Of a stretch of 64,000 nucleotides of DNA, positions 28,777 to 38,158 are shown in pieces (position 1 is the first letter of the stretch; each line of letters starts with the position of its first letter). The notes beneath the pieces were generated by a model. That model was not told where the DNA came from, did no database searches, and saw only the letters and a list, made by a program, of their open reading frames with translations. Source of the DNA: Pseudomonadota bacterium (GTDB lineage: Bacteria > Pseudomonadota > Gammaproteobacteria > Burkholderiales > Burkholderiaceae_C). The stretch lies in the NCBI GenBank assembly GCA_020161145.1, contig JAIUPQ010000003.1, forward strand, positions 248,001 to 312,000. Direction: 5' to 3'. A program made the translations under genes and the position numbers.

Positions 28777-30545
28777 GCGGCCTGGCCCTCCGGGGCGCCG
28801 TGCAAGGCGTGGACGCGGCCTTGCTCGACGATGGCGATGAACGCGTCGTTCATGTTGGTGGTGGCGTCGCCGCCGGCCTGCTCGCGCACCTGCTGCGGCG
28901 TGCCCAGGGCCAGCATGCGGCCGGCGTCCTGAATGGCGATGCGGTCGCAGTACTCGGCCTCTTCCATGAAGTGGGTGGTGACGATGATGGTCACCCCGCT
29001 TTGCGCCAGCGCGGTGATGACGCGCCAGAAGGCCCGCCGCGCCAGCGGGTCGATGCCGCTGGTGGGCTCGTCCAGGAACAGGATGTCGGGCTCGTGCAGC
29101 AGGCCGGCGGCCATGGCCAGGCGCTGCTTGTAGCCACCGGGCAGCAGCCCGCTGATGGCCTCGGGCTCCAGGCCGAACTGGGTCATCATGGCCGCCACCC
29201 GCTCGCGGCGCGCCGCGCCGCGCAGACCATAGGCGCCACCAAAAAAAGCCAGGTTTTCGCGCACCGTCAGGTTGCTGTACAGGGCGAACTTCTGCGAGAC
29301 ATAGCCGATGCGCCCCCGGGCCTCGGCCCGCGCGGTGCGCAGATCCAGCCCCGCCACCTCCAGATGGCCGCTGGTGGCCGGCAACAGCCCGCACAGCATG
29401 CGAAACGTGGTGGTCTTGCCGGCACCGTTGGGGCCCAGCAGGCCGAAGATCTCGCCGCGCGCCACGTCGAACGAGGTGCTGGCCACGGCCGTGAAGTCGC
29501 CAAACTTGCGCACCAGGTCGCGCACCACGATCACCGGCCCCTCGTCACGGGCTGCCGCCGGGCGCGGTGACGACGCCGGCCTGGCGGCGGGTTGGTCCGG
29601 CGCCTGCTGCTGGCGCAGCATCATCATGAAGGCGTCCTCCAGCGTCTCGGGCCGGGGTTGGCAGGCCACGGTGCCCAGCAAGGGGGCCAGCGCCTGGGCG
29701 GGCACATCCGGCTGGCGGATGAAATGCACCGCGCCCCCACTGGGCACGGCATCGACGACCAGGGCGGCGGCATCGATCAGCCGCGCCTGCAGCACGCGCG
29801 CCGGCACCTCGGCGGGCGGCTGGGCGCTGAAGGTCAGGCCCTGGGCGCGCCGGGTCAGCGCGGTGGGCGTGCCCTCGGCCAGCAACCGGCCCTCATGCAT
29901 CACATAGACCTGCGCACAGCGCTGGGCCTCGTCCATGTAGGCGGTGCTGACGATCACGCTCAGGCGCTCGTCATCCACCAGTTGCTGCACGATCTGCCAC
30001 AGGTCGCGCCGCGACAGCGGATCCACGCCCACGCTGGGCTCGTCCAGCAGCAGCAGGTCGGGCGAACGCACCAGCGTGCAGGCCAGGCCCAGCTTTTGCT
30101 TCATGCCGCCCGACAGCTTGCCGGCGGGCCGCTGGGTGAAGCGCGCCAGGTCGGTCATGGCCAGCATGCGCGCAAAGCGCTCGCGCCGCGCCGCCTGCGG
30201 CACGCCGTGCAGGTCGGCATACAGGTCGAGGTTCTCCTGCACGCTCAAGTCTTCATACAGGCCAAAGCGCTGCGGCATGTAGCTGATGCGGTCCTGCACC
30301 GCCTGCGGGTCGGCGGCCACATCGATGCCCAGCACCTCCAGGGCGCCGGCATCGGGCTTGAGCAGCCCCGCCATCATGCGCATCAGCGTGGTCTTGCCCG
30401 CGCCGTCGGGGCCCACCAGCGCGGTCAGCTCGCCGCGCCGCACGGCCAGCGACAGCGCATCCACCGCGTGCAGCGGCCCGCCTGCGGGGGCGGCGAAGGT
30501 TTTGCGCACCTGTGTGGCCATCACGATGGCGTCCGGCTGGCTCAT
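28773..30545 (-). CDS. Tandem ATPase subunit of ABC exporter (YbhF-like)
   Basis: 590-aa protein with two nucleotide-binding domains. The first has Walker A GPDGAGKTT near residue 45 (Asp replaces the usual Asn), signature LSGGMKQK and Walker B LLLLDEP. The second has GPNGAGKTT near 375, the variant signature LLPGGYKQR and ILFLDEP. A linker of about 50 residues separates them. The altered second signature is common in this family. The ATG lies 4 bases after the adaptor stop. It energises export by the two downstream permeases. Confidence 0.94.
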   Translation of the reverse strand: MSQPDAIVMATQVRKTFAAPAGGPLHAVDALSLAVRRGELTALVGPDGAGKTTLMRMMAGLLKPDAGALEVLGIDVAADPQAVQDRISYMPQRFGLYEDLSVQENLDLYADLHGVPQAARRERFARMLAMTDLARFTQRPAGKLSGGMKQKLGLACTLVRSPDLLLLDEPSVGVDPLSRRDLWQIVQQLVDDERLSVIVSTAYMDEAQRCAQVYVMHEGRLLAEGTPTALTRRAQGLTFSAQPPAEVPARVLQARLIDAAALVVDAVPSGGAVHFIRQPDVPAQALAPLLGTVACQPRPETLEDAFMMMLRQQQAPDQPAARPASSPRPAAARDEGPVIVVRDLVRKFGDFTAVASTSFDVARGEIFGLLGPNGAGKTTTFRMLCGLLPATSGHLEVAGLDLRTARAEARGRIGYVSQKFALYSNLTVRENLAFFGGAYGLRGAARRERVAAMMTQFGLEPEAISGLLPGGYKQRLAMAAGLLHEPDILFLDEPTSGIDPLARRAFWRVITALAQSGVTIIVTTHFMEEAEYCDRIAIQDAGRMLALGTPQQVREQAGGDATTNMNDAFIAIVEQGRVHALHGAPEGQAA

Positions 30546-30549
30546 CGCT

Positions 30550-31569
30550 TTACTCGCCCGCGCCCGGATGCGTGGGGGCCGGCTGGCCCAGGCGCACGGT
30601 GGCCGGCTGGCCCAGGCGCAGCGCGTCGCCGGCATCCTGAACCTGCACCCGCACCTCGTAGACCAGGCTGGTGCGCAACTCCTCGGTCTGCACCGATTTG
30701 GGCGTGAACTCGGCCACCGACGCGATATAGCCCACCTGGCCCGCAATGGGCTGGCCGGGCTGGCTGTCGGTGAACACGCGCGCGGCCATGCCGGGCTTGA
30801 CCCGGCCCAGGTCGGGCTCGCCCACGTAGACGCGCACCCATTTGGGCTGGGTCAGCGCCAACGCAAACACCGGCTTTTGCGGCGTGGCCATGTCGCCCGG
30901 CTCCAGCAGGCGCGAGCGCACCACCGCGTCGGCGGGCGCCTTGAGCTCGCCCTGGTCGATCTGGTGCTGCAGCAGCGCCAGCTGGGCCTGGGCGGCCTTG
31001 AGCTGGGCCTCGGCGCCGGCCACCTCCTCCTGGCGCGGCCCCAGCTCGGTCAGGCGCAGCGCCTGCTGGCGCTCGGCCGCCTGGGCCAGGGCCACCTGCG
31101 CGGCGCTGCGGGCGCGGTCCAGGTCCTGGGTGCTGACGCCCCGCCCCTGGGTGGTGTCGGCAATGCCTTGCAGCCGGGCCAGATCCTGCTCGGCCCGCCG
31201 CGCGTCGGCCTCGGCCGCCGCCAGCCGGCTGCGCGCCTGGGCCAGCTCCTGCGGCCGCGCACCATGGCGCAGCCGCAGCAGGTTTTGCTGCTGGACCTCG
31301 ATCTGCGCCTGGGCCTGCTCGGCCTGCAACGCCAGCGTGCGGGTATCCAGCCGGCCCAGCACGGCGCCGGCCTTGACGGGGTCGCCCTCCTGGACCCGCA
31401 ACTCGGCCACGCGACCGCTGCCATCAAAGGCCAGCGCGATCTGGCGGATGTCCACATTGCCGTGCAGCACCAGCTCGCCGCCGCCAGCGCGGTGGCTGTA
31501 GCGCCACACGCCCCATCCGGCCAGGGCCACGGCGGCAGCAACGGCAACGAGGATCAATGGCTTGTTCAT
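30550..31569 (-). CDS. HlyD-family membrane-fusion protein (YbhG-like)
   Basis: Periplasmic adaptor of 339 aa, anchored by one N-terminal helix (LILVAVAAAVALAGWGVW). A biotinyl-lipoyl half (LHGNVDIRQ, GRVAELRVQEGDPVKAGAVLGRLD) precedes a long coiled coil at about residues 78-205, then the second lipoyl half and a beta-barrel (AVVRSRLLEPGDMATP). It is the first gene of the export operon and diverges from the TetR regulator across 269 bases. Confidence 0.93.
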   Translation of the reverse strand: MNKPLILVAVAAAVALAGWGVWRYSHRAGGGELVLHGNVDIRQIALAFDGSGRVAELRVQEGDPVKAGAVLGRLDTRTLALQAEQAQAQIEVQQQNLLRLRHGARPQELAQARSRLAAAEADARRAEQDLARLQGIADTTQGRGVSTQDLDRARSAAQVALAQAAERQQALRLTELGPRQEEVAGAEAQLKAAQAQLALLQHQIDQGELKAPADAVVRSRLLEPGDMATPQKPVFALALTQPKWVRVYVGEPDLGRVKPGMAARVFTDSQPGQPIAGQVGYIASVAEFTPKSVQTEELRTSLVYEVRVQVQDAGDALRLGQPATVRLGQPAPTHPGAGE

Positions 31570-31596
31570 GGAAGGGCCTCAACAGGTTGATTCGGG

Positions 31597-31613
31597 TTTA
31601 GACTAAGTTTAAA
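31597..31613. promoter_or_regulatory. Near-palindromic operator candidate of export operon
   Basis: TTTAGACTAAGTTTAAA is a 17-bp inverted repeat with one mismatch, starting 28 bases upstream of the adaptor gene start. A second half-site, AGTCTAAA, recurs at 31755-31762 on the TetR-gene side. The whole gap is markedly AT-rich. This suits a TetR-type repressor controlling both directions; the assignment is by position. Confidence 0.5.
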
Positions 31614-31838
31614 TGAAATTTAGAATTATGCGCAAGCCCTCCTGTGTCAAAGATTGTTCGGGTGGGGTTCGGGTGTCGCAGCGCCGCCGCGTTTGCCATG
31701 GCGGCGGTGGCCGCACCGACGCCCAACCCGCATGGCGGCTGGGTTGCCGCCTAAAGTCTAAATTACAATGGAAGTTATACTTCGACCCCGACGCAGCCCT
31801 CCTCCTGGCGCTGCCGGTACAACGATGGGGACGGTGTG

Positions 31839-32501
31839 ATGAGCAAAGCCAATGCCTCGCGGGGCCAGCGGTCGGACGGCGAAGCCACCCGCGCCCGGAT
31901 TCTGGAAGCGGCGGGCGAGCTGTGGGCCACCACCAGCTTTGCCGAGACCACCAGCAAGGCCATCGCGGCCAAGGCCGGTGTCGATCTGGCCTCGATCAAC
32001 TACCACTTCGGCAGCCGGGGCGGTCTATATCAGGCCGTGCTGATCGAGGCGCATCACCGCCTGATGGATCTGGACGAGTTGACGCGGCTGGCCCAAAGCC
32101 CGCTGGCGGCGACCGACAAGCTGCGCATCCTGATCGCGCAAATCGTCCGCCAGGCGGTGGACGACGGCGGCGGCTGGCATCTGCCCGTGCTGGCGGCCGA
32201 GGTGCTGGCGCCGTCGTCCCACGCGAAGGTGCTGGAGCAGGCCGAAATCCTGCCCAAAGCCCCCATCGCGCTGGGCATCTTGAGTGAGATCACCGGCCTG
32301 CCGGCGGACGATCCGGCGCTGCCGGGTTGCCTGGTCAGCGCCATTGGGCCTTGCCTGCTGCTGCTGATCGGCCGGCGCGGCCTGCCGGGGCCCGTCCAGC
32401 AGGTGCGCGCCATGCCGTATCCGGCCCTGGTGGACCAGTTGCACCGCTTTGCGGTGGGCGGCCTGGAGGCGGTGGGCCGCGCCGCTGCGCCGCCGCGCTG
32501 A
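31839..32501 (+). CDS. TetR-family regulator, CecR-like
   Basis: Repressor of 220 aa. The N-terminal helix-turn-helix is at residues 14-60 (TRARILEAAGELWATTSF, ending SINYHFGSRGGLYQAVL). The C-terminal ligand domain resembles the DUF1956/CecR type. In E. coli, CecR (YbiH) sits beside and represses ybhGFSR; here the gene is divergent from the same kind of set. An ATG is chosen over the GTG one codon before. It probably binds the palindromes in the shared 269-base gap. Confidence 0.88.
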   Translation: MSKANASRGQRSDGEATRARILEAAGELWATTSFAETTSKAIAAKAGVDLASINYHFGSRGGLYQAVLIEAHHRLMDLDELTRLAQSPLAATDKLRILIAQIVRQAVDDGGGWHLPVLAAEVLAPSSHAKVLEQAEILPKAPIALGILSEITGLPADDPALPGCLVSAIGPCLLLLIGRRGLPGPVQQVRAMPYPALVDQLHRFAVGGLEAVGRAAAPPR

Positions 32502-32624
32502 CGCCCGCCCCAGGCGGCAACAGCCCCTGCTTTCCTGCGCTATTCCGGCTCAAGCTCGGGCGCCATCCCACGCATCATCGACTCAGGCCTCGCATGCTGT
32601 CCGCGCGGGGCAGGAGACCCCGTC

Positions 32625-33410
32625 ATGATGCGTTCGCTCTGGATTGCCAAGACCGGCATGGAGGCCCAGCAAAACCAGCTGGATCACATTTCAAACAACC
32701 TCGCCAACACCGCGACCACGGGCTACAAGCGCGCCCACGCGGTGTTTGAGGACTTGATGTACCAAAACCTGCGCCAGGCCGGCGCGGCCTCGTCCGACCA
32801 GACCACGCTGCCCACGGGCTTGCAGATCGGCCTGGGCGCGCGCGCCGTGGCCACGGCGCGCGATTTCACCAGCGGCAGCCTGCAGCAGACCGGCAATGCG
32901 CTGGACGTGGCCATCCAGGGCAACGGCTTTTTCCAGATCACGCTGCCCGACGGCAGCACGGGCTACACGCGCGACGGCAGCTTCCAGCTCGACGCCCAGG
33001 GTCAGATCGTCACCAACAACGGCTTTTCGGTGCAGCCGGGCATCACCATTCCGGCCAACACGCAAAGCGTCACCATCGCCGCCGACGGCACGGTCAGCGT
33101 GGTGCTGCCGGGCGCCAACGCCCTGCCCCAGGTGGTGGGCCAGCTGGCCATGGCCAACTTCGTCAACCCGGGCGGCCTGGAGCCGCGCGGCCAGAACATC
33201 TATGGTGAAACAGCCGCCTCGGGCGCGCCGCAGAGCGGCGTGGCCGGCACCGAGGGGCTGGGCACGCTGCGCCAGAAGTTTCTGGAGACCAGCAACGTCA
33301 ACGTGGTGGAAGAGCTGGTCAGCATGATCCAGACCCAGCGCGCCTACGAGCTGAATTCCAAGGCCATCTCCACGTCCGATCAGATGCTGCAGCGTCTGAC
33401 GCAGCTGTGA
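32625..33410 (+). CDS. flgG: Flagellar distal rod protein FlgG
   Basis: Forms the distal rod of the flagellar basal body; 261 aa, normal for the family. It has the N-terminal rod motif [20 protein letters not shown], the [14 protein letters not shown] block and the C-terminal [24 protein letters not shown] helix. It is the first flagellar gene present: flgB-flgF, which normally lie directly upstream, are missing, and a TetR gene stands 123 bases away. No clear sigma-28 promoter was found in that gap. Confidence 0.97.
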   Translation: MMRSLWIAKTGMEAQQNQLDHISNNLANTATTGYKRAHAVFEDLMYQNLRQAGAASSDQTTLPTGLQIGLGARAVATARDFTSGSLQQTGNALDVAIQGNGFFQITLPDGSTGYTRDGSFQLDAQGQIVTNNGFSVQPGITIPANTQSVTIAADGTVSVVLPGANALPQVVGQLAMANFVNPGGLEPRGQNIYGETAASGAPQSGVAGTEGLGTLRQKFLETSNVNVVEELVSMIQTQRAYELNSKAISTSDQMLQRLTQL

Positions 33411-34126
33411 TGCGGCGCGCCCTGTTGCCGCTGCTGGCCACCAGCTTGCTGGCGGGCTGCCAGACGCTGTACCCGGTGCCGCCGGTGGAGTTCCCCACCG
33501 CCACCGCCCCCGCGCTGCCGGCCAGCGGACCGGTGCCGCTGCCCGAATACCAGACGGTGGCGCAAGGCCAGGCCGCGCCGCCGCAGGCCAACGGCGCCAT
33601 CTTCCAGGCCGGCCAGTACCGGCCCCTGTTTGAAGACCACCGCGCCCGCATGGTGGGTGACACGCTGATGGTGCAGATCGCCGAGAAGGTCAGCGCCACC
33701 CAGAAGAACAACAGCAGCATCGACAAGAGCGGCAGCACCAATGCCTCGGCCAGCGCCTTCCCGTTGCTGGAGGCCAGCCAGCTGGCCAGGCTGGCCGTCA
33801 GTGGCAAGACCAGCAACAACTTCCAGGGCAAGGGCTCCACCGACAGCAGCAACGACTTTGCCGGCACCATCACCGCCACCGTGGTGGGCGTGCTGCCCAA
33901 CGGGCATCTGCTGGTCGCGGGCGAGAAGCAGATCGGCGTCAACCACAGCGTGCACGTGCTGCGCTTCACGGGCCAGGTGGACCCGCGCGCCATCCGGCCC
34001 GGCAACAGCATCGAGAGCGTGCAGATCGCCAACGTGCGCATCGAGCAGCGCGGCCGTGGCGCCCAGGACGACGCCCAGGGCATGGGCTGGCTGTCGCGCT
34101 TTTTCTTGAACATTCTTCCCATATGA
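33410..34126 (+). CDS. flgH: Flagellar L-ring protein FlgH
   Basis: Outer-membrane lipoprotein forming the L-ring bushing; 238 aa. The lipobox is TSLLAGCQTL near residue 15. Conserved blocks include GAIFQAG, LFEDHRARMVGDTL and the central FxGxGS-like FQGKGSTDSSNDFAGTITA. The start overlaps the flgG stop by one base (TGATG) and the stop overlaps flgI by four (ATGA), so flgG-H-I are tightly coupled. Confidence 0.96.
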   Translation: MRRALLPLLATSLLAGCQTLYPVPPVEFPTATAPALPASGPVPLPEYQTVAQGQAAPPQANGAIFQAGQYRPLFEDHRARMVGDTLMVQIAEKVSATQKNNSSIDKSGSTNASASAFPLLEASQLARLAVSGKTSNNFQGKGSTDSSNDFAGTITATVVGVLPNGHLLVAGEKQIGVNHSVHVLRFTGQVDPRAIRPGNSIESVQIANVRIEQRGRGAQDDAQGMGWLSRFFLNILPI

Positions 34127-35289
34127 GGCGCACCGCCATGGAGCCCCAGGAATCCCCCTTCGAGCGCCGCCTGCTGGGCGTGGCCACCGCCATCGCCGCG
34201 CTGGTGGCGCTGGCGGCCGTGGCCTGGCCGGTGCATGGGGCGGGCTATCAGCCGCGCATCAAAGAGGTGGCCAGCGTGGCCGGTGTGCGCGCCAACCAGC
34301 TCACGGGCTACGGCATCGTGGTGGGGCTGGACGGCACCGGCGACCAGACCGCCCAGGCGCCCTTCACCGGCCAGGGCATGACGGCCATGCTGCAGCAGAT
34401 GGGCGTCAACGTGCCGCCGGGCACGCAGATGCAGCTCAAGAACGTGGCCGCCGTGCTGGTGACGGCCCAGCTGCCGGCGTTTGCCCAGCCGGGCCAGTCC
34501 ATCGACGTCAGCGTCTCCTCCATCGGCAACGCCAAGAGCCTGCGCGGCGGCACCCTCATTGCCTCCCCGCTCAAGGGCGCCGACGGGCAGATCTACGCCA
34601 TGGCGCAAGGCACGCTCATCGTCGGCGGTGCCGGCGCGTCGGCCGGCGGCTCCAAGGTGCAGATCAACCACCTGTCGGGCGGCCGCATTCCGCAGGGCGC
34701 CACCGTGGAGCGCAGCGTGCCCACGCCGCTGGCCCAGGGCGACGCCATCCAGCTCGACCTGCAGTCCAGCGACTTCGCCACCGCCCGCGCGGTGGCCCAG
34801 GCCATCAACGGCGCCAAGGGCGAGGGCACGGCCCAGGCCGTGGATGGCCGCGTGGTGCGCGTGCGCGCACCGCAGGCGCCCGACGAGCGCGTGGCCTTTC
34901 TGGCCGACATCGAAAACCTGCCGCTGACGCTGGCCACCCCCGCCGCGCGCGTGGTGGTCAACCCGCGCACCGGCTCGGTGGTGATGAACCAGAGCGTCAC
35001 CCTCTCGCCCTGTGCCGTGGCCCACGGCAGCCTGTCGGTGACCATCAGCTCCACGCCCGTGGTCAGCCAGCCCAACGCGCTGGCCGGCGGCCAGACGGTG
35101 GCCGCCGAGAAGGCCGACATCGCCATCACCCAGCAAGGCGGCTCGGTGATCCAGTTGCCCGAGAGCGCCAAGCTGGCCGACGTGGTCAAGGCGCTCAACT
35201 CGCTGGGCGCCACCCCGCAGGACTTGCTGGCCATCCTGCAGGCCATGAAATCGGCCGGCGCACTCAATGCCGAGTTGGAGGTGCTGTGA
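34123..35289 (+). CDS. flgI: Flagellar P-ring protein FlgI
   Basis: Periplasmic P-ring subunit, 388 aa. A signal peptide ends near VHGAGYQ (residue 40). The family blocks RIKEVASVAGVRANQLTGYG and VVGLDGTGDQT follow. Later come VVVNPRTGSVVMN and the C-terminal LADVVKALNSLGATPQDLLAILQAMK. It sits between flgH and flgJ with overlapping codons on both sides. Confidence 0.97.
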   Translation: MRRTAMEPQESPFERRLLGVATAIAALVALAAVAWPVHGAGYQPRIKEVASVAGVRANQLTGYGIVVGLDGTGDQTAQAPFTGQGMTAMLQQMGVNVPPGTQMQLKNVAAVLVTAQLPAFAQPGQSIDVSVSSIGNAKSLRGGTLIASPLKGADGQIYAMAQGTLIVGGAGASAGGSKVQINHLSGGRIPQGATVERSVPTPLAQGDAIQLDLQSSDFATARAVAQAINGAKGEGTAQAVDGRVVRVRAPQAPDERVAFLADIENLPLTLATPAARVVVNPRTGSVVMNQSVTLSPCAVAHGSLSVTISSTPVVSQPNALAGGQTVAAEKADIAITQQGGSVIQLPESAKLADVVKALNSLGATPQDLLAILQAMKSAGALNAELEVL

Positions 35290-36149
35290 ACCCCCTCACA
35301 TCCGTCGCCGGGCCGCAAGACCTGACCGCGCTCAAGCTGCGCGCCACCCAAGACCCCAAGGCTGCCGTGCGCGAGGCGGCCAAACAGGCCGAATCGCTGT
35401 TCATGCAGCAGCTGCTCAAGTCCATGCGCGAATCGGCCATGCTGGACGGCAGCCTGGAAAACCAGGGCAGCCAGCTGGGCCGCGACCTGCTGGACACGCA
35501 GTGGGCCACCCAGCTCTCGGGCCGCCCCGGCGGCCTGGGCGACGCCATCGCCCGCCAGCTTGAAAAGCAGATGGGCAGCGTGCTGCGCACGCCCCAGGCC
35601 ACCCAGCCCACCGCATCCGGCACCAGCGCCACCCCCACCGAGGTGGGCGCCGTGCGCCAGGCCAAGGTGCCGCAGCAGGCCGCCGCCTTTGTGCAGGAGC
35701 ACCGCGCGGCCGCCCAGGCCGTGTCCCAGCGCAGCGGCATTCCGGCCGACTTCATGCTGGCCCAGGCCGCGCACGAGACCGGCTGGGGCCGCAAAGACAT
35801 CCGCATGGCCGACGGCAGCCCGTCCAACAACCTGTTCGGCATCAAGGCCGGGCCGGGCTGGACGGGGCCGGTGGCCCGCATCACCACCACCGAGTACGTG
35901 GACGGCCAGCCGCGCAAGCAGGTGCAGACCTTCCGCGCCTACGCCAGCGCCGCCGACTCGTTTGCCGACTACGCCCGGCTGATGACCACCAGCCCGCGCT
36001 ATGCCGGCGTGGTGGCCGCCGGCCACGACGCCCAGCGCTTTGCGCAAGGCCTGCAGCAAGCCGGCTATGCCACCGACCCGGCCTACGCCGACAAGCTGGG
36101 CCGCGTCATCAACACCACGCTGCGCGTTGCCCGCAGCCTTGCGGCGTAA
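35286..36149 (+). CDS. flgJ: Flagellar muramidase FlgJ
   Basis: Dual-domain protein of 287 aa that caps the rod and cuts the peptidoglycan for rod assembly. Residues 10-105 are the rod-binding domain (FMQQLLKSMRESAMLDGSL). Residues 135-287 are a glucosaminidase-type hydrolase with the catalytic Glu in AHETGWGRKDI and NNLFGIKAG. A GTG start overlaps the flgI stop (GTGA), so no better start is available. Confidence 0.95.
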   Translation: MNPLTSVAGPQDLTALKLRATQDPKAAVREAAKQAESLFMQQLLKSMRESAMLDGSLENQGSQLGRDLLDTQWATQLSGRPGGLGDAIARQLEKQMGSVLRTPQATQPTASGTSATPTEVGAVRQAKVPQQAAAFVQEHRAAAQAVSQRSGIPADFMLAQAAHETGWGRKDIRMADGSPSNNLFGIKAGPGWTGPVARITTTEYVDGQPRKQVQTFRAYASAADSFADYARLMTTSPRYAGVVAAGHDAQRFAQGLQQAGYATDPAYADKLGRVINTTLRVARSLAA

Positions 36150-36158
36150 AGGGTTCCC

Positions 36159-38138
36159 ATGTCCAGCAGCGCCCTGATGTCCACCGGTCTGCGCGCCATG
36201 TTCGCGGCCACGGCCCAGCTCAACACCACGGCGCACAACATCGCCAACGTCAACACCACCGGCTACTCGCGCCAGGGCGTGTTGCTGGCCACGGCCGAGG
36301 GCCAGTTCTCGGGCGGTGGCTTCTTCGGCAAGGGCGTGGACGTGGTCAACGTGCGCCGCGCCCACGACCAGTTCCTGACCATGCAGAACATGGCCGCCCA
36401 GTCGCTGTCGGCCATGGACACCGAGCGCGCCGGCCAGCTCAAGCAACTGGAGGCCGTCTTCCCGCCCGGCGCCAACGGCCTGGGCTACCGCATGGGTGAA
36501 TTTTTTGCCGCCATGACGGCGCTGGCCAACGCCCCGGCCGACAGCTCGGCGCGGCAGGTGGTGCTCTCGCGCGCCGCCGACACCGCCAGCCAGTTTGCCT
36601 ACGCCGGCCAGCGGCTCGACGAGTTGCAGGCCGGCATCCACACCGACCTGACCAACTCCGCCGCCAGCGTCAACACCCTGGCCGATGGCATCGCCAAACT
36701 CAACCAGCAAATTGCGGTGGCCGCCGGCCTGAACCAGACCCCCAACGACTTGCTGGACCAGCGCGACCAGCTGATCGCCCAGCTCAGCGAGTTCGTGCAG
36801 GTCAGCACCGTGGCGGCCAGCGACGGCACGCTGGGCGTGTTCATCGGCGGCGGCCAGCGCCTGGTGCTGGGCAACGAGGCGTCCACGCTGCAAGTGGTCT
36901 CGGCCCAGCCCGACACCACGCAGTCGCAGCTGATGCTCACAACGGGCAACCAGAGCATCAACCTGGGCCCCGAGCTGCTGACCGGTGGCTCCATGACCGG
37001 CATGCTGCGCTACCAGAACGAGGACCTGGTGGCCGCGCGCAACCAGCTCGGCCAGATGGCCGCGGCGTTTGCCGAGCAGGTCAACAAGGCGCAAAGCCTG
37101 GGGCTGGACCTGCGCGTGCCCCCTGGCAGCGGCACGGCCCTCTTCGGCTTCACGGCCACCGTGGCCGGCCAGCCCGCTGCGCAGAACGCCCGCGGCCCCG
37201 GCGGCCAGGCCTTGACCACGGCCACCACCACCATCGTGGACGGCAGCCTGCTGCAGGCGAGCAACTACGAGCTGCGGCTGGACACCAGCGGCTCGGGCAA
37301 GACCTATGAGCTGACGCGGCTGCCCGACGGCAGCAAGTTCTACCTGGACGACGGCGAAAGCGTGGAGGGCTTCCGCGTGGACATGGGCGGCGCGCCGCTG
37401 CAGGCGGGCGAGATGCTGCTGCTGCGACCCGTGGCGCTGGCCGCCAGCAGCATGCGCCGCGCGCTGGACGACCCCAACGGCATTGCCGCCGCGCTGCCCG
37501 CCACCGCCACGCTGGGCACCGCCAACACCGGCACCGCCACCGTGGGCTCGCTGACCATGACGGGCAACCCGGCCTACGACCCCAACGTCACGGTCAACAT
37601 CAGCTTCACCTCCAACACCGGCGACTACACGCTGGAGCTGCGCGACGCCACCACCAACGCGCTGATCGGCGCCCCCATCAACGCCACCTGGACGCCGGGC
37701 CAGCCCATCGTCGCCAACGGCGTGGCGCTCAACCTCAACGGCGCGCCGGCCCAGGGCGACACCATGACGGTGGCCAAGACCCAGTTCCCGGCCAGCAACA
37801 ACGGCAACGCGCTGAACATGGCCGCCATGGCCACGGCCCCGCTGGTGGGCCGCTACCTGGACGGCGCCGGCCAGCCCGCCGGCGGCGCCAGCGTGACCGA
37901 CGCCTACGCCGCCACCATGGCCCAGGTGGGCGTGCGCGCCCAGGCGGCGCAGACCGCATCCAGGATCTCTACCACCGCCGCCGAGGACGCCACCAACCAG
38001 CTGTCGTCGGCCACGGGCGTCAACCTCGACGAGGAGGCGGCCCGGCTGATCCAGTACCAGCAGGCCTACCAGGCCGCCGCCAAGGTGCTGCAGACCGCGC
38101 AGACCGTGCTCGACACCGTGCTGCAGATTGCCCGCTGA
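36159..38138 (+). CDS. flgK: Flagellar hook-associated protein FlgK
   Basis: First hook-filament junction protein, 659 aa. The N-terminus has LNTTAHNIANVNTTGYSRQ. The C-terminus carries the conserved NLDEEAARLIQYQQAYQAAAKVLQ helix and ends DTVLQIAR. The middle third, rich in Thr, Asn and Ala, is the variable D2/D3 region. The gene starts 9 bases after flgJ and is followed by flgL after 20 bases. Confidence 0.97.
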   Translation: MSSSALMSTGLRAMFAATAQLNTTAHNIANVNTTGYSRQGVLLATAEGQFSGGGFFGKGVDVVNVRRAHDQFLTMQNMAAQSLSAMDTERAGQLKQLEAVFPPGANGLGYRMGEFFAAMTALANAPADSSARQVVLSRAADTASQFAYAGQRLDELQAGIHTDLTNSAASVNTLADGIAKLNQQIAVAAGLNQTPNDLLDQRDQLIAQLSEFVQVSTVAASDGTLGVFIGGGQRLVLGNEASTLQVVSAQPDTTQSQLMLTTGNQSINLGPELLTGGSMTGMLRYQNEDLVAARNQLGQMAAAFAEQVNKAQSLGLDLRVPPGSGTALFGFTATVAGQPAAQNARGPGGQALTTATTTIVDGSLLQASNYELRLDTSGSGKTYELTRLPDGSKFYLDDGESVEGFRVDMGGAPLQAGEMLLLRPVALAASSMRRALDDPNGIAAALPATATLGTANTGTATVGSLTMTGNPAYDPNVTVNISFTSNTGDYTLELRDATTNALIGAPINATWTPGQPIVANGVALNLNGAPAQGDTMTVAKTQFPASNNGNALNMAAMATAPLVGRYLDGAGQPAGGASVTDAYAATMAQVGVRAQAAQTASRISTTAAEDATNQLSSATGVNLDEEAARLIQYQQAYQAAAKVLQTAQTVLDTVLQIAR

Positions 38139-38158
38139 GCACCACCCGGGAGCCCACC

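Noticed and set aside
32502-32624. Possible sigma-28 promoter (TCAAG with a downstream GC-rich box) before flgG
   Set aside because: The second element does not resemble GCCGATAA at the right spacing; the match is too weak to list.
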